DNA of 64,000 bases, from positions 2,046,001-2,110,000 of the forward strand of contig NZ_CP147012.1 of assembly GCF_037126285.1 (NCBI RefSeq). Reading direction: 5' to 3'. This document shows positions 53,482 through 62,386 of this stretch, one piece after another. The stretch is from Bernardetia sp. MNP-M8 (GTDB lineage Bacteria; Bacteroidota; Bacteroidia; Cytophagales; Bernardetiaceae). Each line of letters begins with the position of its first letter. Within the stretch, counting starts at the first letter, position 1. The notes below the pieces were generated by a model, which saw only the letters and a list, made by a program, of their open reading frames with translations, searched no databases and was not told the origin of the DNA. A program made the translations under genes and the position numbers.

Positions 53482-56400
53482 ATGGCACAACCTCAAAATA
53501 ACAGTCGTCATTTACTCACATTACGCAAAGAAAGAAGTACCGACAAAAAAGGCTGGCATACTACCGAAATTTATAATTCTTCACGTATAGAAGAAATAGA
53601 CGACCCCAATGGCTCAAAAGTAGCGATTCCACCAAGTTCAATTCCTACGCCCTTTGCACAAATGCACCTTTACGATATTGCTTTCAAAATGGTAAATCGT
53701 TTGGGACACGAAGGAAGTACAATTTATCATCAACTGGTTTCAGAATGCCTTGATGCCATAGATTTAATTTATAATCTTAGAGAACATTTACAAGCTGATA
53801 AAGACGGACATTTTTCGCTTGTAGAATGGAATTTGGATGAAAGAATAAAAGCTCTCAAAAATTCTGATAATGATGGACACCGACTTTTAGGAAAAACAAT
53901 AGACCTTTTTACTGGCGAACTTTCTCCTTTTGGAAAAAATAATCAAGGAGAGCGCAAAACGCCTAGTTTTTATATTCTGACTTACGATTCTACGCCAATT
54001 ATTGCTACTTCGCCTCTTACTTTTGCTTTCGTTTCCAAGACAGCCGAAGAAGAAGAGAAGCATTTTTTAGACTTAATTAGTCCTATCAAAACGTTAGATG
54101 GTAGAGCGATGTTTACAGGTTTGAAACCGTTGCATCAGCGTCCGATGGAGTTTCAAATGTATGTGCATCGTCTTTTCTATTTGCATAAAGGACTTCTCAA
54201 TCAAATGGACAACCTACACGAATACATGCGTGTACAAAGAGAAAAATTCCATAACACAAAAGGCGACGAGATAAAAGATATTTATGACGAAAACTCTAAA
54301 ATGGGAGCTTTCGAAATGGATTATAAAGATGTTGTTATTGGTGGAAAAACGCCACGTATAGAAAGAGTTGCATGGAAAAGTTGTGCGCCAATTATCACAG
54401 ATGGCGATTTGGATAGTAGTTATTTGATAAAACCAAGTATTTCAAAAGAAAAAACGGCTCGTTTGGAAATTGGCGAAGGAAGTAATGTCAAAAAAGTATT
54501 GCCTTTGGTTTTACAAGAAGGTTTTGATAATCCAAACTTTAGTTATTTCAAAGGAAAAGAATGGAACAACAAAACAAAAGTAGAATTTTCATTACCAAAA
54601 AATAATTGGGCTGATAGAAATTTACCACAAATAGGTTATAATTATCCGTATTTGGTAACGACAGATTTATTAGCCGAAGATTTGATTAGAATGCCTTATC
54701 TTATCAATCCTGATACTTTTGTTGTTCCTGAAAATCATATTCATGCTCATAGTGTAGATTTTCTTTTGCCTGTAACTGATTTGTATTTTAAGTTTTTTGA
54801 TGAAGAAACACTCATTGAAAATTTAGCAATTGAGGAAGTAGAATCCGAACAAGGAAATATAAAAGTAACATTGAAAGTTCCGATAAAAGGAAGTAAAAAT
54901 GTTTCGTCTGCCTTCATTACTTTTACTCGTTTTTATGATTATGGAAATCCAAGAAATGCGAATAATGGAAAAATAATCAATTTGGTAGATGATGGAAAAG
55001 ATGAAACTATGGATGATATTCCGTCGCCTTTTTCTATCTCTATTTATCCTTTTGTTCGTACTGGCGATGCTGAGTATGACACAATGTATAAAATAATGTT
55101 GCTTTCTTCGCAGCTTGATAATGTAGAAGAATATGATTTGTTGGCATATAATGAAGAAAATGCAATTTCTACAAGTGATAGTGCGATTGAAAAAATAAGT
55201 AGATTCGAACGAAAAGTAGAAGGTTCTCACTTGTCGGTTTATTCTGTTTCAGGAACTTGTTTTGATGCTTTAGAAATAATTACTCCCTATCAAGGCAAAA
55301 CAGGCGAAAAAGCAAGAGGTTGGATTGTACCACGTTGGAAAAAACCACCACACAGAGGAACAAATCCAAAACCATTTACAGTAGCTGTAGATTTTGGAAC
55401 AACAAATACATTTGTAGCCTTTACAGATGATGATGCTATGGCAGCAGGAAAAATAAAAACCTATCCATTTTTCATAGGAGAAGAAGACATGCAAGCCGTT
55501 ACGCTCAACAAGCCAACGGCAGACAAAAAACATGTGATGTTAGAAAGATATAGTTTTGATGATAATGCAATCGGACTTGCAACGACATTTTTTCAAGATA
55601 GAATGTTTATGCCAAATCTAATTGGAAATCCTCCAGCACAAGAAGCATTGTATCAAAACTGGCGAAATGCTTTCCCTATCCGAACGGCTCTTATTCATTC
55701 CAACGACGTAAAGTTTGATGTTTTGCTTAATTCATCTATCGGATTTTTGTATGAAAAGGACAATTTAGACATAGCAAGACACGGACAAGAAGTAACGACA
55801 AATTTGAAATGGTCTGCCGAAAACTCAAAATTAGTAGAAGTATTTATCGAACAGATACTTTACATGATTCGCAACAAAGTAATTTTGAATGGTGGCGATT
55901 TATCAAGAACTCGTTTAGTTTGGTTTAAGCCTTTAAGTTTACCAAAAACATTGACCGATAAATTGACCAAAGTTTGGAACGAAAACAGTAGAAAAATTTT
56001 AGGTAAAAATGTTACCATTCGTCTAGTAAACGAGTCCGAAGCACCTTATTTTTATTATCGTGCAACTGGAAAAATAGACAAAAGTAGTTCAGTAGTTTCG
56101 ATAGATATTGGTGGTGGTTCTACTGATATTGCACTTGTTTCTAATGGTGGAAAAAAACGTTTGGCAACTTCTGCATTTTTTGGAGCAAATACACTTTGGG
56201 AAGGAAGAGATAGCAAAGATTCCAATCAAACAACAGAAGGAGGAATTGTGGCAAAATATCGTCCTTGGTTTAAAGAACGAATTTCTCTTACCAAAAAAGG
56301 AATTAGTCAGGCAGCAGGTTCACGTATAGAAATGATTTTTAATGAAATTATGGATAGTGGGCGTTTTGATTCTGGCGACAAATCTAGTTTTATGTTTTCA

Positions 56401-57309
56401 GCAGAACACATCAATTTTGCTGAAAAATTGAGCGAAGATAAAGATATGTTACTTTTATTCTTACTTCATTATTCGGCTTGTATTTATCATGCTGTTCAGC
56501 TTTTAGCTGTTAGTGGAATGCCTTATCCAAAAGATTTTTGTTTTAGTGGAACAGGTTCAAAGTACTTAAATCTTTTAGACCATAGTGAAGACAAAAATGG
56601 TTTACAAAAGTTTACAGAAATTTTTGCTCAAAAAACCTACGAGAAATACAAAGAATTAGGAATTAATGTCAAACCCAAAGCTGAAAATAGTTTTGAGGTA
56701 GAAGAAGAGGAAGAAAATGTATTTGCAGGTTTTGGAGAATTAGAAGGAGGTTTGCCAAGTTCAGATTCAGAAGATACAGGCGAAATAGGAGGGAATATCA
56801 ATCTTCACATGACCAAAGAACCAAAAGAAGCGACTTGTTTTGGTGGAATTCATAGCTTTTCAGATTCCTACAAAGATTTAGGTTTGGGGCAGAATATAAA
56901 TACCGTATTTTTGGGAGAAATAGATGCAACAGCAGACGAATTATTACCTCAAAAAAATCTAACTTACGAGGAATTAATAGATGAAAATGGCAGACCGACG
57001 AAAGAAGGAAATCAGATGGCAATTAGAGTAAGTAAAAATTTAGACCAGTTTTTAGAACTCTTCTTAGATATGAACAAAAATCCTCAAACTCGTTTTGAAG
57101 ATTTTAATATTGAAACCAATTTGGCAGCTTTCGAACAGGGTTTTAAAGCTATCAAATCAAAAGAACTTGCCAAAGGAATGATATATGAGCGTAGCAATGC
57201 TTCGGGTGGTTATACGCCTGTACGTGAGTCGTTTTTCTTTTATCCTTTGCGTATTATTATTAGAGATTTGGCTCTTGCCATGGCGAAAAATACGACTGTA
57301 AATATGTAA
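53482..57309 (+). CDS. Giant Hsp70/actin-type ATPase protein, 1275 residues
   Basis: The first 620 residues are unfamiliar, with no signal peptide or spans. An Hsp70/actin ATPase core follows. Phosphate loop 1 is FTVAVDFGTTNTFVAF with Asp637, phosphate loop 2 is VVSIDIGGGSTDIALV with Asp875, and the adenosine loop is FCFSGTGSKYLNLL near 1023. An acidic segment (FEVEEEEENVFAGFGELEGG, about 1070-1100) splits the end of this core. It is far longer than DnaK and has no substrate-binding domain of that kind. SrfB-type Hsp70-like proteins are a possible comparison. A cytosolic ATP-driven partner of the tubulin-like protein is inferred from the operon. Confidence 0.75.
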   Translation: MAQPQNNSRHLLTLRKERSTDKKGWHTTEIYNSSRIEEIDDPNGSKVAIPPSSIPTPFAQMHLYDIAFKMVNRLGHEGSTIYHQLVSECLDAIDLIYNLREHLQADKDGHFSLVEWNLDERIKALKNSDNDGHRLLGKTIDLFTGELSPFGKNNQGERKTPSFYILTYDSTPIIATSPLTFAFVSKTAEEEEKHFLDLISPIKTLDGRAMFTGLKPLHQRPMEFQMYVHRLFYLHKGLLNQMDNLHEYMRVQREKFHNTKGDEIKDIYDENSKMGAFEMDYKDVVIGGKTPRIERVAWKSCAPIITDGDLDSSYLIKPSISKEKTARLEIGEGSNVKKVLPLVLQEGFDNPNFSYFKGKEWNNKTKVEFSLPKNNWADRNLPQIGYNYPYLVTTDLLAEDLIRMPYLINPDTFVVPENHIHAHSVDFLLPVTDLYFKFFDEETLIENLAIEEVESEQGNIKVTLKVPIKGSKNVSSAFITFTRFYDYGNPRNANNGKIINLVDDGKDETMDDIPSPFSISIYPFVRTGDAEYDTMYKIMLLSSQLDNVEEYDLLAYNEENAISTSDSAIEKISRFERKVEGSHLSVYSVSGTCFDALEIITPYQGKTGEKARGWIVPRWKKPPHRGTNPKPFTVAVDFGTTNTFVAFTDDDAMAAGKIKTYPFFIGEEDMQAVTLNKPTADKKHVMLERYSFDDNAIGLATTFFQDRMFMPNLIGNPPAQEALYQNWRNAFPIRTALIHSNDVKFDVLLNSSIGFLYEKDNLDIARHGQEVTTNLKWSAENSKLVEVFIEQILYMIRNKVILNGGDLSRTRLVWFKPLSLPKTLTDKLTKVWNENSRKILGKNVTIRLVNESEAPYFYYRATGKIDKSSSVVSIDIGGGSTDIALVSNGGKKRLATSAFFGANTLWEGRDSKDSNQTTEGGIVAKYRPWFKERISLTKKGISQAAGSRIEMIFNEIMDSGRFDSGDKSSFMFSAEHINFAEKLSEDKDMLLLFLLHYSACIYHAVQLLAVSGMPYPKDFCFSGTGSKYLNLLDHSEDKNGLQKFTEIFAQKTYEKYKELGINVKPKAENSFEVEEEEENVFAGFGELEGGLPSSDSEDTGEIGGNINLHMTKEPKEATCFGGIHSFSDSYKDLGLGQNINTVFLGEIDATADELLPQKNLTYEELIDENGRPTKEGNQMAIRVSKNLDQFLELFLDMNKNPQTRFEDFNIETNLAAFEQGFKAIKSKELAKGMIYERSNASGGYTPVRESFFFYPLRIIIRDLALAMAKNTTVNM

Positions 57310-57325
57310 TTTATAAATAAAATCG

Positions 57326-57350
57326 AACGGTTCGCTCAAAGCGAACCGTT
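57326..57350. repeat. Perfect hairpin between operon genes
   Basis: Eleven-bp arms (aacggttcgct and complement) enclose a CAA loop. No T run follows. It lies 17 bp past the Hsp70-like stop and 26 bp before the next start. Confidence 0.65.
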
Positions 57351-57375
57351 TGGTAAATACAAAACAACAACTTCC

Positions 57376-59085
57376 ATGAAACCCTTTTACATTTTTTTAT
57401 CTCTAATTGGAATATTTTTTTTGAGTAACAACACTGCATTTGCTCAAACCCAAAAAACAAACAAAGAAGTAGTTCATAAAGCTATCGATAAGATGAATTA
57501 TGAATTTGCTATTGCTGTTTTGAAGAGAATAAAAAAAGGCGACCCAAATTCTGTCATTGAAGTAAATCAAAAAGTAAATGATACTACTTTTGCAAGAGTC
57601 AGAGCATTAGAACCCAACATAAAAGCAAATTCTATTAAAAGAATGTTTAGTAAGGAAAAATTGAGTGATAATGTTACAGGCTATATTTATGAAATAGATT
57701 ATATAAAATTTAGCTCAAAATATTATCCTACCAATGATGTCCTTTCTGCTGTACAATCCCTAGAAAAAATTGTAGATAAAATTATAACTAGAACTAAAGA
57801 TTTTGGAGATGAACAAAAAGCATTTACGCTAAAAGATGAGGAAATAAAAGCCTTAAAAGAAAGACTGAATAAAATTAAAAATTCGGCAATTAGTCAGTTA
57901 AATACAGAACCAACAGACGCAGAAAATCAAACAGATTCAATAAAAGCAGATACAACCAAACAAAATTCAACACTAGAAACAAAAGTAGTTGAAGATTCAA
58001 CGCAAACAGCTTCATCTGAGATTATGTATTATAGAATCAATCAAGATGAAGAAAAAGAACTTGTTGGAACAAATGAAACATCAGAAGGCGAAAAGACTAC
58101 TTATAAATTTGGCTTAGACATAAAAAAAACGGATTCTATTCATATTCGTATAAAAAATAATCCTACCTTAGATACTACATTTTTAGTAGCAAATGCCAAT
58201 ACTTCACTTATTTTAGAAGGAAAAGACAACCGTTATATTATTGATTTGAATATTGCAACAACACAAGAAGACGATTATATGATGTGGATTATATTTGGGG
58301 TAATAGCTATTTCAATTATTGCTTTTGTGATGTATAAGCAATATGAAAAAAATAAGCCAACTGTTCCTAGAGAAGCTAAAAAAGATATTGTAAAAAAAGA
58401 CCCTTTGAGTAGAGATAATATTGTAGTTAATACAGTTTCTTCAACAAATCAAGATACAGATAATAAAGAAAGACAAACGATACTTATTCAGAATCAAATC
58501 AAGGAAGAAAAAAGCCGATTGACAGCCATTCTGACTAATTCTAATCTATCTGATGAACAAAAACTCAAAGAAGCTAGAAGCAAAAATATAGCTTTAGAAG
58601 TAGCTAATAATGCAGAAATAAAAGAATTAATGAGAGTGATAGGAGAATTATCAACTAAAACTAAAATCGAAAATACAGAAAAAGAAGCAATAAAAAACCA
58701 AGAAACTACAAGCACTCCAAAAGTAGAAACACAACCTAAAAATAACATAACTTCCCAAGAACCTTTATATGTTTCTTTGTCAGATATTGGAGAGAATGGA
58801 ATAAGTTCAGAACGCACAAAAGGGATGAGTAACAGTATTTTTGTAATTCGTCCGTATAATGACAAAAACAATGAAGCAAAAAAAGCAGATTTGATGCTCC
58901 ATTCAGATATAAAAGATATGGCTTTTGAGTCTATTTTTCGTTCTATTGAAAAGCTAGATCATGTTATGGAACATTCAACATTTAGTGAGAGTGCCAAAAA
59001 AATAACGCAAGAAGAAAAAGGAGAATTGATAAAAGAAGATAATGTCTGGAAAGTGAAAAAGCGTTTGAAGGTGAAATTTTCATAA
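57376..59085 (+). CDS. Membrane-anchored operon protein with shared C-terminal domain
   Basis: The 569-residue protein has a signal peptide (FYIFLSLIGIFFLSNNTAFAQ). A periplasmic helical region (25-295) follows, including KALKERLNKIKNSAI. One span lies at about 302-322 (MMWIIFGVIAISIIAFVMY), then basic residues, so the C-terminus is cytosolic. A Gln/Thr/Lys-rich linker leads to residues 485-569 (SNSIFVIRPY, FESIFRSIEK, EEKGELIKEDNVWKVKKRLKVKF). The next gene product ends with the same 85-residue region. Two-sided topology makes it a candidate link between periplasm and the cytosolic tubulin and ATPase proteins. Confidence 0.75.
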   Translation: MKPFYIFLSLIGIFFLSNNTAFAQTQKTNKEVVHKAIDKMNYEFAIAVLKRIKKGDPNSVIEVNQKVNDTTFARVRALEPNIKANSIKRMFSKEKLSDNVTGYIYEIDYIKFSSKYYPTNDVLSAVQSLEKIVDKIITRTKDFGDEQKAFTLKDEEIKALKERLNKIKNSAISQLNTEPTDAENQTDSIKADTTKQNSTLETKVVEDSTQTASSEIMYYRINQDEEKELVGTNETSEGEKTTYKFGLDIKKTDSIHIRIKNNPTLDTTFLVANANTSLILEGKDNRYIIDLNIATTQEDDYMMWIIFGVIAISIIAFVMYKQYEKNKPTVPREAKKDIVKKDPLSRDNIVVNTVSSTNQDTDNKERQTILIQNQIKEEKSRLTAILTNSNLSDEQKLKEARSKNIALEVANNAEIKELMRVIGELSTKTKIENTEKEAIKNQETTSTPKVETQPKNNITSQEPLYVSLSDIGENGISSERTKGMSNSIFVIRPYNDKNNEAKKADLMLHSDIKDMAFESIFRSIEKLDHVMEHSTFSESAKKITQEEKGELIKEDNVWKVKKRLKVKFS

Positions 59086-59142
59086 TCTATTTCTAATTTT
59101 GGTAAAATAGTTTTTCATACAAAATTTTGGTTTTATTAATTG

Positions 59143-59162
59143 AACAGGGTTTTAACCCTGTT
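59143..59162. repeat. Palindrome aacagggtt-tt-aaccctgtt (copy 2)
   Basis: Nine-bp arms around TT, identical in core to the palindrome at 46294-46315. It lies between two operon genes. The T run after it (59161-59165) is short, so partial termination is possible. Confidence 0.6.
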
Positions 59163-59201
59163 TTTATAATAATTCTAACTCAATCAAAAAAGATAAATCT
59201 C

Positions 59202-59924
59202 ATGGACGATAAAGAAATCGCAAAATTTAAAGAACAATTACGCCTTCGTAAATTGGGTGTAGCGATGTACGAACTACAAACTATTTTAGGACAAAAAATA
59301 AGTGCAGAAGAAAAAATACAAAGAGCAAATAACTATTATAAAACACTTGATAATGGAATAAAGAATGAAGGAGCTATTCTGAATTTGATGTATAGAATTA
59401 CAGGACAGAAAATAGAACCCAAAGAATATACACCACCAGTAAATCAACAACCTGTACCGATTAGAAAAAATCAAGCTATTATCAATCAACAATTACAGAC
59501 TAATGAAGTAGAAAATACAGCACAAACAAAACCACAAACTCAGAATCAAAATATATCAGTACCTACACAAATAACAACTTTTCCAATTACGAGTTATCTT
59601 TCAATAAGAGATGTAGAGGAACAAGACGACGAGAAACTTTTAAAACAAGGCAGAGAAAAACCTGTCAGTAATAGTATTTTTGTCATTAATCAGATTTCTA
59701 GTACCGAAGCAACTTTAGAAACATATAAGGAAATGAAGACAAATTTTTTCAACTCTTTTTATCGTTCTCTGTCTGGTTTTGTTTTTGCTTTTGAAGTTAT
59801 CGGCTCTCCATCTTTTGAAGATAATGCCGTCGAAACGGTAGAAAAAGGAAATCTAATAAAAGAAGGCGAATATTGGAAAATAGAACAAAAAGCCAAAATA
59901 CAATTTAAGAAAGAAGAAGAGTAA
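59202..59924 (+). CDS. Soluble operon protein with shared C-terminal domain
   Basis: The 240-residue protein starts at MDDKEIAKFKEQLRL; an in-frame start at 59127 is upstream of a poor leader. An N-terminal helical part with GVAMYELQTILGQKISAEEK (1-75) and a Gln/Pro/Thr-rich linker (80-140) lead to the region 156-240. This aligns end to end with 485-569 of the previous protein: SNSIFVI, then F-x-S-x-Y/F-R-S, then EKGNLIKEGEYWKIEQKAKIQF. No signal or span is seen. Its stop overlaps the next start by one base (TAATG). Confidence 0.72.
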   Translation: MDDKEIAKFKEQLRLRKLGVAMYELQTILGQKISAEEKIQRANNYYKTLDNGIKNEGAILNLMYRITGQKIEPKEYTPPVNQQPVPIRKNQAIINQQLQTNEVENTAQTKPQTQNQNISVPTQITTFPITSYLSIRDVEEQDDEKLLKQGREKPVSNSIFVINQISSTEATLETYKEMKTNFFNSFYRSLSGFVFAFEVIGSPSFEDNAVETVEKGNLIKEGEYWKIEQKAKIQFKKEEE

Positions 59925-60436
59925 TGTTTGATAGACCCCAAGAAAGAAGTCCTAGAAATACAGGAAGAGTTAATAACACAACAGAAAATCCAGTTCTAGT
60001 AGAATCTAGAAATAATTATTTGTATGCATTGGTTGGTATTGTGGTGATTACTTTATTGATAGCAGGAGGAATTTTTGTTTTTAATTTAGGAAAAAAATCA
60101 AATTCATCTTATACTCCAGAAAATGAAACAGCAATTTCAGAAATCACAGCTACTCCTTCAAAAATTGAATCAATTCCCTTTCAAGAGCTAATAGGAGAAT
60201 ACACAGGAAGTATCAATAATAAAATAATTACAGTCAAGATTTTTTTGGAGGGTACAAAAAAAAGATATACTTATTCAGAAAACAAACGACTTTCCTATAT
60301 GCTTTCTCATTTTGAAGCTACTAACGAAATGAGTTTTCATAAACCCAAAGAAGGTTTGGCAGAATTTAGAGCTTTCAAAGAAGGAAATACGATTGTTTTG
60401 CGTTCTCCAAAAGTTGAATTACTAAAAACAAAATAA
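59924..60436 (+). CDS. Single-span membrane protein of the operon
   Basis: The 170-residue protein has a polar N-terminal 30 residues, one span at about 32-53 (YLYALVGIVVITLLIAGGIFVF), and a C-terminal beta-rich domain (IPFQELIGEYTGSINNKIITVKIFLEG and following). The basic N-terminus favours N-in, C-out topology, placing the domain in the periplasm. No family is recognised. Translation is coupled to the preceding gene by a 1-bp overlap. Confidence 0.7.
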   Translation: MFDRPQERSPRNTGRVNNTTENPVLVESRNNYLYALVGIVVITLLIAGGIFVFNLGKKSNSSYTPENETAISEITATPSKIESIPFQELIGEYTGSINNKIITVKIFLEGTKKRYTYSENKRLSYMLSHFEATNEMSFHKPKEGLAEFRAFKEGNTIVLRSPKVELLKTK

Positions 60437-60441
60437 TTCAA

Positions 60442-60882
60442 ATGCCTATAATAAGAAGTAAATATCAATCTGAGACAACAACTATTGAAGAGTTTTATGC
60501 GAATGAAGATGTAGGAATGGCTCTTGTAAGGTTAGGAAAAGAGATGCTCAAGTTAATAGAGTTTATCAATAAAAACTTTACTGAAACAGAGTTATTTGTT
60601 TTTACATCACATTATAGAATGTGTATTCAAGCGAAAGATTCTGAGCGATTAGAAGAATTTATTACTATTAATGCTTCTCCATTTCTAGAGAATTATCATT
60701 TCCACTACAAGTTACCTATTGAAAAAAGTCCTTGGAAAGATGCTTGGATTACTGGTAAAGCAGAAAGTATAGAAGAAGGCTTAATTTTTCTTATCAAATC
60801 AATGATTGGTACAGAGAAATGGAAAAATAATAAGGAACTAAGAAGTTTAGCTAAGAAATATAATATCTATAATAAGGATTGA
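60442..60882 (+). CDS. Small soluble protein, probable last gene of the operon
   Basis: The 146-residue mostly helical protein has VGMALVRLGKEMLKLIEFINKNFTETELF and KSPWKDAWITGKAESIEEGL. I do not recognise it. It starts 5 bp after the previous stop, so it belongs to the same transcript. Its end overlaps the convergent coaE gene by 16 bp, and no terminator is visible there. Confidence 0.65.
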   Translation: MPIIRSKYQSETTTIEEFYANEDVGMALVRLGKEMLKLIEFINKNFTETELFVFTSHYRMCIQAKDSERLEEFITINASPFLENYHFHYKLPIEKSPWKDAWITGKAESIEEGLIFLIKSMIGTEKWKNNKELRSLAKKYNIYNKD

Positions 60883-61514
60883 AATTTTTCATGAAGCTCC
60901 AAAACCTGCTTAATCAAAGGATGAGAAGCATCATTATAAATTACAAAATCGGCACGCTTTAGTTTTTCACTTTCGGGAAGTTGTTTGGAAATAATATCTT
61001 TTACTTGTTCTTCTGTTCGGTGGGAATCTCTTTTCAAAACTCGTTTTATACGTTCTTCCAATGGTGCATGAACTACAATAATAGCATCCAAAACCTTGTA
61101 TGAATCTGACTCAAACATCAGAGCTGCTTCTTTCAAAAGATATGGACTTTTATCTTTGTTTTCGTTGTACCAAGTCTGATAATCTCTTCCTACAGCTGGA
61201 TGTACAATAGAATTAAGGATTTCTACTTTCGAATTATCATTACTATTATCTGGTTGATTTGAAAAAACTGTTTTTACTAAAAAATCTCTATTAATTTCAT
61301 TTTCGCTTAAATAAACTTCTTCTCCAAAGGCTTCTTTGAGTTCTTGTTTTAAGATATTATCAGTTATCATTACTGATTTTGCACGGCTGTCAGCATCATA
61401 AACAGCTATTCCTAGCGTTTCGAAGATTTTACAAACAGTGCTTTTTCCTGTTCCTATTCCTCCAGTTATTCCTAATTGAAGAATTTCATTTTTCTTTACT
61501 ATTTGTTTTTTCAT
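60867..61514 (-). CDS. coaE: Dephospho-CoA kinase
   Basis: The 215-residue enzyme phosphorylates dephospho-CoA to coenzyme A. The P-loop is LGITGGIGTGKST (14-26), and the acceptor region GIAVYDADSRAK with Asp follows. The lid contains RVLKRDSHRTEEQVKDIISKQLP, and the CoA-site stretch ADFVIYND closes the core. It is the final step of the pathway that coaX opens. Confidence 0.94.
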   Translation of the reverse strand: MKKQIVKKNEILQLGITGGIGTGKSTVCKIFETLGIAVYDADSRAKSVMITDNILKQELKEAFGEEVYLSENEINRDFLVKTVFSNQPDNSNDNSKVEILNSIVHPAVGRDYQTWYNENKDKSPYLLKEAALMFESDSYKVLDAIIVVHAPLEERIKRVLKRDSHRTEEQVKDIISKQLPESEKLKRADFVIYNDASHPLIKQVLELHEKFQSLL

Positions 61515-61607
61515 TTTAATCTATAATACAAAATACTTATAAATGATTTTTGTTAAGGATTAGTAGGGTTTACAGGATTTTGAATACAGATAAATGCATT
61601 TCTACAA

Positions 61608-62282
61608 TTAATAAGGTCGAAGTATTCTACCATAATTTTCTATTGTTCTTGAGGTAGCCGTAAAAGAAAGCCCCCAATTAGACTCTGTACTAATCATAAT
61701 CGATTCTACCATAGGCGCAACAATCGGCTTACTACTTCTCCATTCTAAAATAAAATTTGCTCCTACGCCTCCTCTATCATCATAAAGCGCAATAACGTGA
61801 TTTTTTGTTTCCAAACTATTTACTTTTATAGGCAGTTCGGAGGCTTTTATTTCCTTCAAAATATTTCCTTCTGTATCGTAATATTCCAAACGAGTAATAT
61901 AAAATTCGCCATCAAGATTTACATTTCTGATGCTTAGTGTAGAAGAAAGTCGCTCTGTTCTATGGTGTCCGATGCTATAAATTTCTGAATAAACAGGAAC
62001 GTATAAAAGCTGTCCAAAAGCTAAAGAATCTTTGAGTTCTTGGGGAGGAAAAGTGTTTGAACTAAGCGAATTTTTATTTTTTGCATTAGTAAGTTTTATC
62101 AAACTCTTTGAGTTGAGTTCTTTTATATAGTTTACATCTGCATCTGTATATGTTTTTTCATTGTCTGATTGAGAAATAAACTCTTTCGAACCTGATTCAC
62201 ATGAAGAAAGTAGAAATAGATTGAAAAAACCTATAGAAAGAATACAAAGAATTGATAAAAAGGATGAGTTTTTTTTGAGCAT
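61608..62282 (-). CDS. DUF3124 lipoprotein
   Basis: The 224-residue protein starts at MLKKNSSFLSILCILSIGFFNLFLLSSC, a lipoprotein signal with Cys near residue 28. An in-frame start at 62339 would place 19 residues before it and is rejected. The mature part has the DUF3124 pattern: GQLLYVPVYSEIYSIG, LSSTLSIRNVNLDGEFYITRLEYYDTEG, and VGANFILEWRSSKPIVAPMVESIMIS. It is probably a periplasmic or surface beta-domain of unknown role. Confidence 0.82.
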   Translation of the reverse strand: MLKKNSSFLSILCILSIGFFNLFLLSSCESGSKEFISQSDNEKTYTDADVNYIKELNSKSLIKLTNAKNKNSLSSNTFPPQELKDSLAFGQLLYVPVYSEIYSIGHHRTERLSSTLSIRNVNLDGEFYITRLEYYDTEGNILKEIKASELPIKVNSLETKNHVIALYDDRGGVGANFILEWRSSKPIVAPMVESIMISTESNWGLSFTATSRTIENYGRILRPY

Positions 62283-62386
62283 TTTAATAGAAAAATTTAT
62301 ATATAAAAACGAAATTTTTGATAAAATTTTATTTGACAATTGAAATTCAACTTAACATTAACCCTTAATAAGTTATCACTAAATTA

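Noticed and set aside
53482-57309. Calling the 1275-residue protein SrfB or DnaK
   Set aside because: The ATPase loops support an Hsp70/actin fold, but length and the unknown first 620 residues do not allow a firm family name without a search.
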